Below are positions 1 through 9,050 of a stretch of 64,000 bases of DNA, one piece after another (position 1 is the stretch's first letter; each line of letters starts with the position of its first letter). This DNA is from Candidatus Micropelagos thuwalensis (GTDB lineage: Bacteria; Pseudomonadota; Alphaproteobacteria; RS24). The stretch spans positions 620,001-684,000 of the forward strand of contig NZ_AWXE01000004.1 of assembly GCF_000469155.1 (NCBI RefSeq), in the 5' to 3' direction. Under the pieces are notes generated by a model. It ran no database searches. It was not told the DNA's origin and saw nothing but the letters and a program-made list of their open reading frames with translations. Made by a program: the position numbers and the translations under genes.

Positions 1-219
1 GCGTATACCCTCTTCGCCGAGGGCAACCATTTTTTCCGGGGTGTCCGCCAGTTGGAACAGAGTCTTAGTGGCTTTATTCACGCCCTTATCCGTTGCTTGA
101 GCAGACAATACGACGGCAACCAAAAGGGTGAACATATTTACATAATCCAGCTCACCCTCAGGGTTAGGCATGGACTCGGCTAGACGGGCAAAAAATTCGG
201 GTATCTGAGAAACTTTCAT
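1..219 (-). CDS. nth: Endonuclease III, N-terminal part (cut by window edge)
   Basis: DNA glycosylase/AP lyase of base excision repair that removes oxidised pyrimidines. Only the first 73 residues lie in the window; translation of the complement from ATG at 219 gives the family N-terminus, with FTLLVAVVLSAQATDKGVN followed by LADTPEKMVALGEEGIR, typical of Nth. The helix-hairpin-helix, catalytic Lys/Asp and [4Fe-4S] cysteines lie beyond the edge and cannot be checked. It is divergent from the DUF2244 gene with a 99-base gap, a pairing known in other alphaproteobacteria. Confidence 0.93.
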   Translation of the reverse strand, partial: MKVSQIPEFFARLAESMPNPEGELDYVNMFTLLVAVVLSAQATDKGVNKATKTLFQLADTPEKMVALGEEGIR

Positions 220-318
220 ATATATTTTGTCTTATAGATTGGTTTTCAACGAAATACTGCGAAATTAAGACGCACCTCGATTGCTTGAGGTAAGAGTTTT
301 AAGACTTATTATAATTGC

Positions 319-789
319 ATGTCTGATGAAAAGCCTTTTTTCAGTGCCGTATTGCGTCCTAATTGTTCTTTGAATAATCTGGGTTTCATTGTGTTGATGT
401 CTTTGTTGTCAGCCATTTGCTTGATTTCGGGTATATTCTTTTTGCTGATTGGCGCGTGGCCTGTATTTGGTTTTTTCGGCCTTGATATTTTAATGCTTTA
501 TCTTGCTTTTCGGCTTAATTACCGTGCGGCAAAGCGTTATGAGCTTGTAGAGATTTGCGATGATCGGTTGACCGTAACAACCGGCTGGGACGGGGTGGCA
601 ACAGATCTCAAAGCGTTTGATCCATATTGGGTTCGGCTGCAGCTGTCTAAATCTGAACGCGCGGTAGGGCCGCTTCATCTTACATCTCATGGACAAAAGC
701 TTGAAATAGCATCTTTTCTTGGCCCAGACGAGCGTTGCGATTTTGCTGATGCACTTGGCAACGCGCTACAAAACTACCGTACCGTTTAA
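319..789 (+). CDS. DUF2244 family membrane protein
   Basis: A 156-residue protein of unknown function that matches the DUF2244 pattern. A short N-terminus with FSAVLRPNCSL is followed by two closely spaced hydrophobic helices at roughly residues 23-65. A soluble C-terminal half follows, ending in a segment around SFLGPDERCDFADAL that resembles the usual family ending. It is probably an inner-membrane protein with a cytoplasmic PH-like tail (inference). It is divergent from nth and followed by ogt 45 bases later on the same strand. The ATG at 319 has no strong ribosome binding site. Confidence 0.8.
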   Translation: MSDEKPFFSAVLRPNCSLNNLGFIVLMSLLSAICLISGIFFLLIGAWPVFGFFGLDILMLYLAFRLNYRAAKRYELVEICDDRLTVTTGWDGVATDLKAFDPYWVRLQLSKSERAVGPLHLTSHGQKLEIASFLGPDERCDFADALGNALQNYRTV

Positions 790-834
790 AACTTCGTTGT
801 TTGCATTAAATATTTTTGTGACTAAGCTGGAGAT

Positions 835-1374
835 ATGTCACAAAATAACAATAATTATGCGGCAGGATTTGACACCCCGTTGGGGCGTATGATTTTACTT
901 GCTGAAGACACCTCAACAGAAAATAAGAAAGCCACTTCAATGCAGCTTATTGGGTTAGGCTTTGCCGGTATAAAAATGAATGATGAAGCGGTCATCGCCG
1001 ATTTGTCTCGTCAGCTTGGCTGTCAAAATGTGCTGTCCAACCCCGAAAAGCTCAGGCCTCTTGCCACCCAAATTCTTGATCAGCCACATAAAGTACCCGT
1101 GTCGTTGCGCGGTACGAATTTTCAGAAAAAAGTGTGGCGCAGGCTCATGGAAATTCCAACAGGCACTACAACCACATATGGAAAGATTTCTGATAATTTG
1201 CAAAGCGCGCCGCGCGCGGTCGGTACTGCTGTCGGCAAAAACCCTATTTCCCTGCTCGTTCCCTGTCACAGGGTTATCGGTTCAACAGGCCATCTGCATG
1301 GTTATAGATGGGGGTTGGATATTAAAAAATCCTTACTCGCAGCCGAGGGTGCGCCCGTTTCAGTTGCGCTTTAA
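835..1374 (+). CDS. ogt: Methylated-DNA--[protein]-cysteine S-methyltransferase
   Basis: Suicide repair protein that moves the methyl group from O6-methylguanine to its own cysteine. The 179-residue product has the full C-terminal signature: FQKKVWRRLMEIPTGTTTTYG, then RAVGTAVGKNP, then the active-site PCHRVIG, and GYRWGLDIKKSLLAAEG. There is no Ada-type N-terminal zinc domain, so this is the stand-alone Ogt form. The start is supported by GGAG at 827-830. It is convergent with gpmA, with only 18 bases between the stops and no clear terminator. Confidence 0.93.
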   Translation: MSQNNNNYAAGFDTPLGRMILLAEDTSTENKKATSMQLIGLGFAGIKMNDEAVIADLSRQLGCQNVLSNPEKLRPLATQILDQPHKVPVSLRGTNFQKKVWRRLMEIPTGTTTTYGKISDNLQSAPRAVGTAVGKNPISLLVPCHRVIGSTGHLHGYRWGLDIKKSLLAAEGAPVSVAL

Positions 1375-1392
1375 AATAACAGGACTTTGAAG

Positions 1393-2001
1393 TTAAAGTG
1401 TTTTGGGCGTCGCCGCGCCAGTGCTGGAAATATCATAAATTATAGGTTCGCCTGTGCCAATTTCCTTGGCAAGAATTTCTTCTTGGGACAGGTTCTCCAG
1501 CATCATAACAAGCGCGCGTAACGAATTGCCATGCGCCGCAACCAGAACATTTTCACCATCCAATAAGCGTGGCTTGATGCTGGCTTGATAATAAGGCAAC
1601 ACTCTGTCGGCGGTGTCCTTTAGGCTTTCACCGCCGGGTGGTGGAATATCATAGGAGCGACGCCATATATGCACCTGTTCGTCACCCCATTTTTCACGAG
1701 CGTCATCTTTGTTTAGGCCCGCAAGGTCGCCATAGTCGCGCTCATTCAGGGCTTGATCTCTGATGACGTCAAGGTCGCCCAACCCAAGAGCGTCAAGAAT
1801 AAGCGCGCAGGTTTTTTGGGCGCGCTGTAAATCAGATGTAAAGGCAACATCAAAATTATAACCGGCTTGCTTGAGTGTCTTGCCGGCTTGAACGGCCTCT
1901 TCAACACCTTTTTCTGTCAAATCCGGATCGCGCCAGCCCGTGAACAGATTTTTTGCATTCCATTCACTTTTCCCGTGACGCACAAGAACTAAACACCCCA
2001 T
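1393..2001 (-). CDS. gpmA: 2,3-bisphosphoglycerate-dependent phosphoglycerate mutase
   Basis: Interconverts 2- and 3-phosphoglycerate in glycolysis and gluconeogenesis. The 202-residue protein has the phosphohistidine motif [10 protein letters not shown] (His9), [15 protein letters not shown], the acid NERDYGDL and the second histidine in [10 protein letters not shown]. The length fits the short alphaproteobacterial form. An AGGAGG site (complement of 2009-2014) lies 7 bases before the ATG and overlaps the dapB stop codon, so translation is probably coupled to dapB. It is the last gene of the dnaK-dnaJ-dapB-gpmA run. Confidence 0.95.
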   Translation of the reverse strand: MGCLVLVRHGKSEWNAKNLFTGWRDPDLTEKGVEEAVQAGKTLKQAGYNFDVAFTSDLQRAQKTCALILDALGLGDLDVIRDQALNERDYGDLAGLNKDDAREKWGDEQVHIWRRSYDIPPPGGESLKDTADRVLPYYQASIKPRLLDGENVLVAAHGNSLRALVMMLENLSQEEILAKEIGTGEPIIYDISSTGAATPKTL

Positions 2002-2012
2002 TGTGTTGCCTC

Positions 2013-2810
2013 CTAAAGACCTAAAACATCTGACATGGTATAGAGGCCGGGAGATTTATCTCCGCCCCATAAGGCGGCTTGAAGTGCGCCTTGTGCAAAA
2101 ATATCCCGACTTTCAGCGTGATGACTGAGAACAAGACGTTCATTTGGCCCTGCCAGAATAAGCTGATGATCTCCAACGACACTCCCGCCGCGCAGGGCTG
2201 AAATACCAATCGCGCCGTGTTCACGTGGCCCCGTTAGCCCGTCACGACCACGGTCTGCAACCTCGTCCAGCGAGACATCGCGCCCTTCGGCTGCCGCTTC
2301 AGCCAGCATTAAAGCTGTGCCGGATGGCGCGTCTACTTTATGACGGTGATGCATATCAAGAATTTCAATATCCCATGAGGCGTCTAGACTAGCGGTTGCT
2401 TGTTTTGCGAGATTGGTAAGCAGGTTAATCCCGAGACTCATATTGCCGGATTTCACAATCACAGCGTGACGCGCTGCGGCTTCTATTTCGGCCTCTTGAT
2501 CGGCAGTAAATCCCGTCGTCCCAATGACATGTACAATTCTTGTTTGCGCGGCAAGTGCGGAAAGAGCCGCGCTGGCAGAGGGGTCAGAGAAGTCGATAAC
2601 GCCATCCGCATCTTTCATAACATTGAGCGCATTATCGGTGACTTTCACGCCAAGCGCGTCTAGCCCTGCTAATTTACCGGCATCTTCATTAAGGGCCGGG
2701 CTGTTGGCATGCTCCAATGCGCCCACAAGTGTTAAGCGCTCATCTTCTGCGATGAGGCGGACAAGTGTCTGTCCCATTCTTCCGGCGCAACCATTTACGA
2801 CAAGTTTCAT
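2013..2810 (-). CDS. dapB: 4-hydroxy-tetrahydrodipicolinate reductase
   Basis: NAD(P)H-dependent step of lysine and diaminopimelate synthesis. The 265-residue protein starts with the dinucleotide-binding loop NGCAGRMGQ, carries GTTGF near residue 100, and has the catalytic block [21 protein letters not shown] (His, Lys and substrate-binding loop). It lies 54 bases after dnaJ and is followed directly by gpmA. Linkage of dapB to dnaJ is common in alphaproteobacteria. No good Shine-Dalgarno is visible before the ATG. Confidence 0.96.
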   Translation of the reverse strand: MKLVVNGCAGRMGQTLVRLIAEDERLTLVGALEHANSPALNEDAGKLAGLDALGVKVTDNALNVMKDADGVIDFSDPSASAALSALAAQTRIVHVIGTTGFTADQEAEIEAAARHAVIVKSGNMSLGINLLTNLAKQATASLDASWDIEILDMHHRHKVDAPSGTALMLAEAAAEGRDVSLDEVADRGRDGLTGPREHGAIGISALRGGSVVGDHQLILAGPNERLVLSHHAESRDIFAQGALQAALWGGDKSPGLYTMSDVLGL

Positions 2811-2864
2811 ATGGTTTTAATAGCAGGGGTTTGCTTTGAGGGCTAGTGCCGAGCGAAGCACCTA

Positions 2865-3977
2865 TCAATCATCAAGGCTTTTGAGAAATTTTTCACTATC
2901 GGGGTATAGACCCGGCTTGTTCTCTGCATCGAACTTTTTCAGTAAATCTTTCTGCTTGCGGGAGATTTTCTTCGGTATCTCCACCGCAATCTGGACATAT
3001 AAATCACCGAAATGACGATTACGCAGGACGGGCATCCCTTTGCCGCGCAGGCGGAATTGCTGGCCCGATTGCGCCCCTTCAGGAATGGTGAGCTTTACTT
3101 TTTTGCCATCAAGCATGGGGACTTCAATCGCCCCGCCTAATATTGCTTGTGTCATCTTCACCGGTATACGGCAGAACAAATCTGCGCCATCGCGCTGCAA
3201 GAGACTGTGCGGGCGGATGCTTATAAAAACATAAAGGTCGCCCCGCGGTCCGCCGCGCGCACCGGCATCCCCTTCGCCGCTTAGGCGAATGCGTGTGCCG
3301 TCCTCAATGCCTTTGGGGACATCAAAGGAAAGATTGCGCTCTTTATGAACATGACCACGTCCGCCGCAATCTGCGCACGGGTCTCTGATCATCCGGCCTT
3401 CACCGCCGCAAGCATGGCAAGTTCTTTCAACAGTAAAAAAGCCCTGTTGGGCGCGCACTGTTCCTTGTCCGTTACATGTGCCACACGTTACGGGCTCGGT
3501 TCCCTTTTTGGCACCGCTCCCATTGCAGCTTGAGCATGTGACAGCGCCCGTAACTGCAATTTGTTTAGAGACACCATTAAATGCTTCCATGAGATCTATT
3601 TCTAGGTCATAGCGAAGGTCATTGCCGCGACTGGGGCCCGCCTGTCGACGGCTGCGGCTTCTGCCGCCAAAGAATTCTTCAAAAATATCGCCCATTGAAC
3701 CGAAGTCACCAAACCCTGCGCCTCCGGCACCTGCTGCGCCCGAGCCGCCATTCTGAAAGGCGGCATGACCATAGCGGTCATAGGCGGCACGGTTGTCAGC
3801 ATCTTTAAGACATTCATAGGCTTCATTGGCCTCTTTGAAGTTTTTTTCAGCCGTTGCGTCGCCCGGATTAAGGTCGGGGTGATATTTTTTGGCAAGAACC
3901 CTGTACGCTTTTTTTAGCTCAGCCGCATCTGCATCGCGGCTAACGCCCAGCGTTTCGTAATAGTCTCGTTTTTCCAA
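2865..3977 (-). CDS. dnaJ: Chaperone protein DnaJ (Hsp40), TTG start
   Basis: Co-chaperone that loads substrates on DnaK and stimulates its ATPase. The 370-residue type I DnaJ has a J domain (residues 1-70) with the HPD motif in YHPDLNPGD, a Gly/Phe-rich linker (about 75-110), four CxxCxGxG-type zinc repeats starting at CSSCNGSG and ending at CADCGGRG (about 148-210), and the C-terminal substrate domains. The family start ([11 protein letters not shown]) is encoded by TTG at 3977-3975, with AGGAG 9 bases upstream and no usable ATG nearby. It sits 64 bases after dnaK. Confidence 0.97.
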   Translation of the reverse strand: MEKRDYYETLGVSRDADAAELKKAYRVLAKKYHPDLNPGDATAEKNFKEANEAYECLKDADNRAAYDRYGHAAFQNGGSGAAGAGGAGFGDFGSMGDIFEEFFGGRSRSRRQAGPSRGNDLRYDLEIDLMEAFNGVSKQIAVTGAVTCSSCNGSGAKKGTEPVTCGTCNGQGTVRAQQGFFTVERTCHACGGEGRMIRDPCADCGGRGHVHKERNLSFDVPKGIEDGTRIRLSGEGDAGARGGPRGDLYVFISIRPHSLLQRDGADLFCRIPVKMTQAILGGAIEVPMLDGKKVKLTIPEGAQSGQQFRLRGKGMPVLRNRHFGDLYVQIAVEIPKKISRKQKDLLKKFDAENKPGLYPDSEKFLKSLDD

Positions 3978-4041
3978 GGTCAGGCACTCCTGTGAAAGCG
4001 CATGTCAGCATGTCAGACAGTCATCCGCTTTGGGAAGTCTG

Positions 4042-5967
4042 TCAGGATGCTTTCTGTTCTTCATCTGTGTCGTCGTCGCTTACTTCTTCAAAGTCAGCAT
4101 CGACAACATCTTCACTATCCGTCTGAGCATCAGCCGCCGCATCGCCTGCTGCCTCCGCCTCTTGCTGGGCTTTGTAAACCGATTCCCCAATTTTCATTGC
4201 GGCCTGACTGAGGGCCTGAGCTTTGGCATTAATATCATCCAAATCTTCACCTTCCAGTGCCGTTTGCAAATCGGAAATTGCAATTTCTGCGGCATCTTTA
4301 TCTGCCAGCTCGATTTTGTCTTCATTCTCGGCGATTGTTTTCTCCGTCGCATGAATAAGACTCTCAGCATTGTTTCTGGCCTCGGCAGACTCACGGCGCG
4401 CCTTATCGGCCTCAGCATTGGCCTCTGCATCTTTGACCATATTTTCAATGTCGTCATCAGAAAGGCCGCCTGAGGCCTCAATACGGATGGCTTGCTCTTT
4501 GCCGGTAGCCTTGTCGGTTGCCGAAACATTCACAATACCGTTGGAGTCAATATCAAAGGCAACTTCGATTTGCGGCACACCTCTTGGGGCGGAGGGGAGA
4601 CCCTCAAGATTAAACTGGCCCAGTGCCTTGTTGTCTTTTGCCATTTCACGCTCGCCTTGATAAACGGCAATGGTCACGGCAGACTGATTGTCCTCAGCAG
4701 TAGAGAAGACCTGAGATTTCTTAGTCGGTATTGTTGTGTTGCGCTCAATCAGACGGGTGAAAACACCGCCAAGAGTTTCAATACCCAAAGATAAAGGTGT
4801 TACGTCGAGAAGCAGCACATCTTTAACATCGCCCTGTAAAACGCCTGCTTGAATTGCTGCACCCATCGCAACAACTTCATCCGGGTTCACGCTCATATTA
4901 GGCTCTTTGCCGAAAACATTCTTCACGAACTCTCGGATTTTAGGCATACGCGTTTGTCCGCCGACCAGCACGACCTCATCAATTTCACCAGCAGATATGC
5001 CGGCATCGCTCATGGCCTCTTCGCATGGCTTGCGGGTGCGCTGGATCAGGTCATCCACCATGCCCTCAAGCGTGGCGCGGGTAAGTTTGGTGTTCAGGTG
5101 CTTTGGCCCTGATTGATCAGCCGTTATGAAGGGGAGGTTCACTTCAGTCTGAGTAGAAGAGGAAAGCTCAATCTTAGCTTTTTCAGCCGCTTCTTTTAGG
5201 CGCTGAAGTGCGAGCTTGTCCTCGCGCAAGTCAATGCCCTGCTCTTTTTGAAATGTCTCGGCAAGATAGTCCAGGATAACGGTATCGAAATCTTCACCAC
5301 CAAGGAATGTGTCACCATTGGTTGCTTTCACTTCAAAAACGCCATCGCCAATCTCAAGAATGGATACGTCAAACGTGCCGCCGCCGAGGTCATAAACAGC
5401 AATCGTCTGACCCTCTTTTTTCTCCATGCCATAAGCAAGAGATGCGGCTGTCGGCTCATTGATAATGCGTAGCACCTCAAGCCCTGCAATTTTACCGGCG
5501 TCTTTTGTGGCCTGGCGCTGGGAGTCGTTAAAATAGGCCGGAACAGTAATAACGGCTTGATCGACCTTTTCACCTAAATAGCTTTCGGCTGTTTCTTTCA
5601 TTTTCTGCAAGATAAAAGCAGAAATTTGCGATGGAGAATATTGTTCACCCCGTGCTTCAACCCAAGCATCGCCATTATCTGCGGAACAAATTGTGAAGGG
5701 AACCATTTCAATGTCTTTTTGTGTGGCAGGGTCTTTAAAGGTTCTGCCAATCAGTCGTTTGACAGCAAACACCGTGTCTGTCGGGTTGGTGACAGCCTGA
5801 CGTTTTGAGGGTTGCCCAACAAGTCGTTCTCCGTCTTCTGCAAAGCCAACCATGGAAGGCGTTGTTCTTGCGCCCTCTGAGTTCTCAATCACACGGGGGG
5901 TATCGCCGTCCATAACAGCAACACAGGAGTTTGTGGTTCCCAGATCAATTCCGATAACTTTACCCAT
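4042..5967 (-). CDS. dnaK: Chaperone protein DnaK (Hsp70)
   Basis: ATP-dependent chaperone. The 641-residue product has the nucleotide-binding N-terminus ([14 protein letters not shown]), the second phosphate loop [16 protein letters not shown], the adenosine motif [11 protein letters not shown], the interdomain linker [13 protein letters not shown], a substrate-binding domain and an acidic disordered tail ending EEQKAS. The ATG at 5967 has AGGTGGA upstream. A sigma-32-like promoter lies at 6101-6129, giving a leader of about 125 bases. It is the first gene of dnaK-dnaJ-dapB-gpmA. Confidence 0.98.
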   Translation of the reverse strand: MGKVIGIDLGTTNSCVAVMDGDTPRVIENSEGARTTPSMVGFAEDGERLVGQPSKRQAVTNPTDTVFAVKRLIGRTFKDPATQKDIEMVPFTICSADNGDAWVEARGEQYSPSQISAFILQKMKETAESYLGEKVDQAVITVPAYFNDSQRQATKDAGKIAGLEVLRIINEPTAASLAYGMEKKEGQTIAVYDLGGGTFDVSILEIGDGVFEVKATNGDTFLGGEDFDTVILDYLAETFQKEQGIDLREDKLALQRLKEAAEKAKIELSSSTQTEVNLPFITADQSGPKHLNTKLTRATLEGMVDDLIQRTRKPCEEAMSDAGISAGEIDEVVLVGGQTRMPKIREFVKNVFGKEPNMSVNPDEVVAMGAAIQAGVLQGDVKDVLLLDVTPLSLGIETLGGVFTRLIERNTTIPTKKSQVFSTAEDNQSAVTIAVYQGEREMAKDNKALGQFNLEGLPSAPRGVPQIEVAFDIDSNGIVNVSATDKATGKEQAIRIEASGGLSDDDIENMVKDAEANAEADKARRESAEARNNAESLIHATEKTIAENEDKIELADKDAAEIAISDLQTALEGEDLDDINAKAQALSQAAMKIGESVYKAQQEAEAAGDAAADAQTDSEDVVDADFEEVSDDDTDEEQKAS

Positions 5968-6100
5968 TGTTCCACCTATTCACTTTATTCGTCTATAATT
6001 CGTATTTGCGCCTGTTTAGGGCTATCTTAAGTCTTCAAAAAAGGCTTTAGACACCTGAAACAGTTTCACATTTTGCCTTTATCAAGGCCGGTTGAGGTTT

Positions 6101-6129
6101 ATATAAGATTGGGGTTAAGGGACTACAAG
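6101..6129 (-). promoter_or_regulatory. Predicted sigma-32 (RpoH) promoter of dnaK
   Basis: On the minus strand, CTTG (complement of 6126-6129) is followed after 18 bases by CTTATAT (complement of 6101-6107). This matches the alphaproteobacterial RpoH consensus CTTG-N17/18-CYTATNT at every defined position. It points toward dnaK. No CIRCE inverted repeat is seen in the same region, so heat control is inferred to be sigma-32 only. Confidence 0.65.
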
Positions 6130-6191
6130 GTCGCAACCCAAAAAAATTTAATCACCTTACTTTGAGGGTAAGAAAGCTTTTGGTGTCATTT

Positions 6192-6812
6192 ATGGACTTA
6201 AATCACGCAAAATATATTCCGGAATACTGGTCACCCAAGCAACAAAGGGCTGTTTTGGACGCTTTAATGCCTGTGATTGCAAAAGCCCCCTTTTTTAAGC
6301 CTCGTATGCCGCGCACCAATCAGCCCTGGTCAATTATTATGACAAATGCCGGGTCACTGGGGTGGGTTTCCGATGTCAATGGTTACAGATATCAGGCGGC
6401 TCATCCTGAAACCGGTGAAACATGGCCGCCCTTACCGAATATTTTGCAGGCGGCATGGACTGATTTAACGGGTCTCGATGTGCCGGCAGAATGTTGTCTG
6501 ATTAATTTGTACCAAGGCCAGCGTGCGAAAATGGGTTTGCATCAGGATCGCGATGAAATTGATAAAAGTTTTCCGGTTCTGTCTTTTTCGCTCGGTGACT
6601 CCGCGCGGTTTCGGGTCGGCGGCAAAACCAGAAAAGGCCCAACGCAATCGGTGAAGCTTAATTCGGGAGATGTTGTTATACTGCAAGGTGAGTCTCGTTT
6701 GAGCTTTCATGGTATTGATCGCATCATGCCGGACTCGTCCCAGCTCATCGGTGATTATATTGAGGGCGGTGGGCGGATAAATCTGACACTGCGACGGGTA
6801 AATCCAGCTTAA
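6192..6812 (+). CDS. alkB: AlkB-type alpha-ketoglutarate/Fe(II) DNA repair dioxygenase
   Basis: Oxidative demethylase for 1-methyladenine and 3-methylcytosine. From the ATG at 6192 the 206-residue protein carries the iron ligands His117 and Asp119 (GLHQDRDE), His173 (SFHGIDRI), and the 2-oxoglutarate arginines in RINLTLRR (Arg195 and Arg201), with the spacing of AlkB. A TTG 30 bases upstream keeps the frame open but adds an atypical leader, so the ATG is preferred. It lies between dnaK (divergent) and grpE (convergent, 15-base gap). Confidence 0.93.
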   Translation: MDLNHAKYIPEYWSPKQQRAVLDALMPVIAKAPFFKPRMPRTNQPWSIIMTNAGSLGWVSDVNGYRYQAAHPETGETWPPLPNILQAAWTDLTGLDVPAECCLINLYQGQRAKMGLHQDRDEIDKSFPVLSFSLGDSARFRVGGKTRKGPTQSVKLNSGDVVILQGESRLSFHGIDRIMPDSSQLIGDYIEGGGRINLTLRRVNPA

Positions 6813-6827
6813 TTCAGCTGTGAAGGT

Positions 6828-7493
6828 TTAACCGTCTTTCGCAACCCCAACCTTTGCAGCTCTTAGCAGGCGATCGCCAATCATATAGCCGATTTCCACG
6901 ACTTCGATAATTGTGCCATTATCCTGCCCTGTGCCCGGCGCTTCATACATAGCTTCGTGGAAATTGGGGTCAAACTTTTCGCCTTCAGGGGCAATCGGTT
7001 TTACGCCATTGCGTTGAAGCGCCGCCATCAGGTCGCGCTGGGTGGCGCCGACACCTTCCAGCAGATTGACCATGTTATCAGACAATCCTTCCCGGTCGGT
7101 TTCTTCTATGGCGTTGAGGGCGCGTGTCAGGTTATCGCCTACTGACACCATATCACGAGCAAAACCAGTCACGCCGTATCGGAGAGCATCGGACTTATCG
7201 CGCTCAGCACGGCGGCGGGTATTTTCTAGCTCAGCCGCCAGCCGAAGCATTTTTTCGTTCAATTCGGCAATTTGTTGTTCGGGATCAATTTCCTCTGGCT
7301 CTTCAACCACTTCTGCGGGCGCTTCTTCTAAAGATTTCTTCTCAGTAGGTTCTTCTTCAGATTTTGAAGGCTCCTCTGTATTTTTATGAGATGCTTCTAT
7401 TTGAGATGTGTCGGCTTTTGGGGCATCTGTTTCCGTTTTAGGGGCCTCTTGATTTTCCGGATTTGTGTCAGTTTCGTTTTCGTGACTCATCAT
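6828..7493 (-). CDS. grpE: Nucleotide exchange factor GrpE
   Basis: Releases ADP from DnaK. The protein is about 221 residues: a long acidic, disordered N-terminus (Glu/Thr/Pro-rich, about 75 residues), a coiled coil through LNEKMLRLAAELENTRRRAERD, and the beta domain ending HEAMYEAPGTG...GYMIGDRLLRAAKVGVAK, the classic GrpE signature. Two adjacent ATGs (7493 and 7490) follow AGGGA, spaced 5 and 8 bases; the frame also opens farther up at a GTG (7529) with no Shine-Dalgarno. hrcA, usually next to grpE in this group, is absent here. Confidence 0.95.
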   Translation of the reverse strand: MMSHENETDTNPENQEAPKTETDAPKADTSQIEASHKNTEEPSKSEEEPTEKKSLEEAPAEVVEEPEEIDPEQQIAELNEKMLRLAAELENTRRRAERDKSDALRYGVTGFARDMVSVGDNLTRALNAIEETDREGLSDNMVNLLEGVGATQRDLMAALQRNGVKPIAPEGEKFDPNFHEAMYEAPGTGQDNGTIIEVVEIGYMIGDRLLRAAKVGVAKDG

Positions 7494-7534
7494 TTCATTC
7501 CCTAAATTATCTGATATGGGCTTCAGCACATCTT

Positions 7535-7563
7535 ATTTAGGAGGTATAGCGCGCGAGTTCAAC
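7535..7563 (-). promoter_or_regulatory. Candidate sigma-32 promoter of grpE
   Basis: On the minus strand, GTTG (complement of 7560-7563) is followed after 18 bases by CCTAAAT (complement of 7535-7541). Compared with the alphaproteobacterial heat-shock consensus CTTG-N17/18-CYTATNT there is one mismatch in each element. Position (about 40 bases before the grpE ATG) and the same 18-base spacing as the dnaK site support it. No CIRCE element is present. Confidence 0.45.
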
Positions 7564-7649
7564 CTTTTGGATTTATTCACCCTTGCTGATGTTCCGTCCA
7601 GCCGCTAAACAGATGACTAAATTATAGTTTTCAACGAACAGGACTGTTA

Positions 7650-8381
7650 ATGACACAAATGATAAGACCATCAGGTCGCCAATATAATCAATTGCGATCC
7701 GTCACGCTTGAGAAGGGAGTTACTAAACATGCCGAGGGCTCCTGTTTGATAAAAGCGGGCGATACGCATGTATTGTGCACAGCAAGCGTTGAAACGCGTG
7801 TCCCGCCATGGCTAAGAAATGGCGGTACGGGCTGGGTTACGGCAGAATACGGTATGTTGCCGCGCTCGACATCTGATCGCATGCGCCGCGAGGCATCGGC
7901 TGGTAAACAGTCAGGGCGCACCCAAGAAATTCAGCGCCTTATCGGTCGCTCACTGCGTGCCGTCACGGATCTCGCCGCGTTGGGTGAAAATCAAATCAGT
8001 ATTGATTGTGATGTGCTGCAGGCTGATGGCGGTACACGAACGGCTTCTATCACTGGCGCTTTTGTTGCGCTTTCACAGGCGGTTGATTGGATGAAAGCCA
8101 AACAAATTGTTGATGCTAACGCAGTTGTTATTCGCGATCATGTCGCGGCAATTTCATGTGGTATTTATAAGGATGAGCCGGTGCTGGATTTGGATTATGC
8201 AGAAGACAGCAACGCGATTGCTGATGCGAATTTTGTGATGACCGGGAGTGGCACACTTGTTGAAGTGCAGGCCACAGCCGAAGAAAGACCTTTTAGCCAG
8301 CAGGATTTTTCTGCTCTTATGATGCTTGCTGAAGCGGGTATTCGTAATCTGGTCGTGCTGCAGAAGCAATCTCTCGGTTAA
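7650..8381 (+). CDS. rph: Ribonuclease PH
   Basis: Phosphorolytic 3'-5' exoribonuclease that trims tRNA 3' ends. The 243-residue protein has the RNase PH fold throughout, with an N-terminus of the form MIRPSGRxxNQLR, [14 protein letters not shown] and the signature [41 protein letters not shown] carries the phosphate and metal site. It heads the plus-strand run rph-rdgB-hemW and is divergent from grpE. In many alphaproteobacteria this junction also holds hrcA. Confidence 0.97.
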   Translation: MTQMIRPSGRQYNQLRSVTLEKGVTKHAEGSCLIKAGDTHVLCTASVETRVPPWLRNGGTGWVTAEYGMLPRSTSDRMRREASAGKQSGRTQEIQRLIGRSLRAVTDLAALGENQISIDCDVLQADGGTRTASITGAFVALSQAVDWMKAKQIVDANAVVIRDHVAAISCGIYKDEPVLDLDYAEDSNAIADANFVMTGSGTLVEVQATAEERPFSQQDFSALMMLAEAGIRNLVVLQKQSLG

Positions 8382-8414
8382 TACAGTTTTTGGTTACAAC
8401 ATTTGGGGCGCTAC

Positions 8415-9050
8415 ATGTCTGAAAACCGGAAAGTCTTGTCAGGGAAGATTGTCGTTGCCAGTCATAATGCCGGCAAGGTAACTGAAATTAATGAATTGGT
8501 CGCCGCCTTCGGCATTGAAACAATCAGTGCGGCTGACTTGAATTTGCCTGAGCCAGAGGAAGCCGGTGACACTTTTATAGCTAATGCGGAACTAAAAGCC
8601 TTGGCGGCGGCGCAAGCGGCAGGTTTGCCGGCACTGGCTGATGATAGTGGGCTAGCGGTTGACGCGTTGGGTGGTGCGCCAGGTATTCATTCTGCCAGAT
8701 GGGCGGAGGGAGATATTGAGAAGGGGGAAACTCCCGGGCGCGATTTCGAGCGCGCCATGAGAAAGGTCGAGGAAGCGCTTACGCGCATTCCCGATGCGCC
8801 CAGAACAGCACATTTTGTTTGTGCGCTAACGCTTGCATGGCCGGACGGACATTGTGAAAGCTTCGAAGGTAAGGTTTATGGTGAGCTGGTTTGGCCGCCG
8901 CGCGGGGATCTAGGCTTTGGTTATGATCCGGTGTTCCAGCCTGACGGTCTTGCAAAAACCTTTGGCGAGATACAACCGGAGATGAAACATGCAATGTCGC
9001 ATCGGGCAGCAGCATTTCAAAAACTTGTTACGGCATGTCTGAAAGACTAG
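8415..9050 (+). CDS. rdgB: Non-canonical purine NTP pyrophosphatase (RdgB/HAM1)
   Basis: Hydrolyses dITP, ITP and XTP to keep deaminated purines out of nucleic acids. The 211-residue protein has the substrate loop [14 protein letters not shown], the acidic catalytic patch [25 protein letters not shown], then [13 protein letters not shown] and the end MSHRAAAF. The ATG at 8415 is preceded by GGGG at 8405-8408; an in-frame TTG at 8403 is less likely. The 3' end overlaps hemW by 16 bases, indicating translational coupling. Confidence 0.96.
   Translation: MSENRKVLSGKIVVASHNAGKVTEINELVAAFGIETISAADLNLPEPEEAGDTFIANAELKALAAAQAAGLPALADDSGLAVDALGGAPGIHSARWAEGDIEKGETPGRDFERAMRKVEEALTRIPDAPRTAHFVCALTLAWPDGHCESFEGKVYGELVWPPRGDLGFGYDPVFQPDGLAKTFGEIQPEMKHAMSHRAAAFQKLVTACLKD

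Noticed and set aside
310-315. TATAAT -10 element for the DUF2244 gene
   Set aside because: It ends only three bases before the ATG and has no -35 partner; likely just AT-rich sequence unless the gene is leaderless.
3978-4041. Imperfect hairpin (TGACAGAC with GTCTGACA) in the dnaK-dnaJ spacer
   Set aside because: One mismatch, long loop and no T-run; possible mRNA processing site but unsupported.
4194-4529. Open frame inside the dnaK region and similar long shadows in infB, nusA and mutS
   Set aside because: They overlap strongly conserved genes, lack ribosome binding sites and show no family motifs.
7494-7649. CIRCE element upstream of grpE
   Set aside because: No TTAGCACTC-N9-GAGTGCTAA or near match on either strand here or before dnaK.
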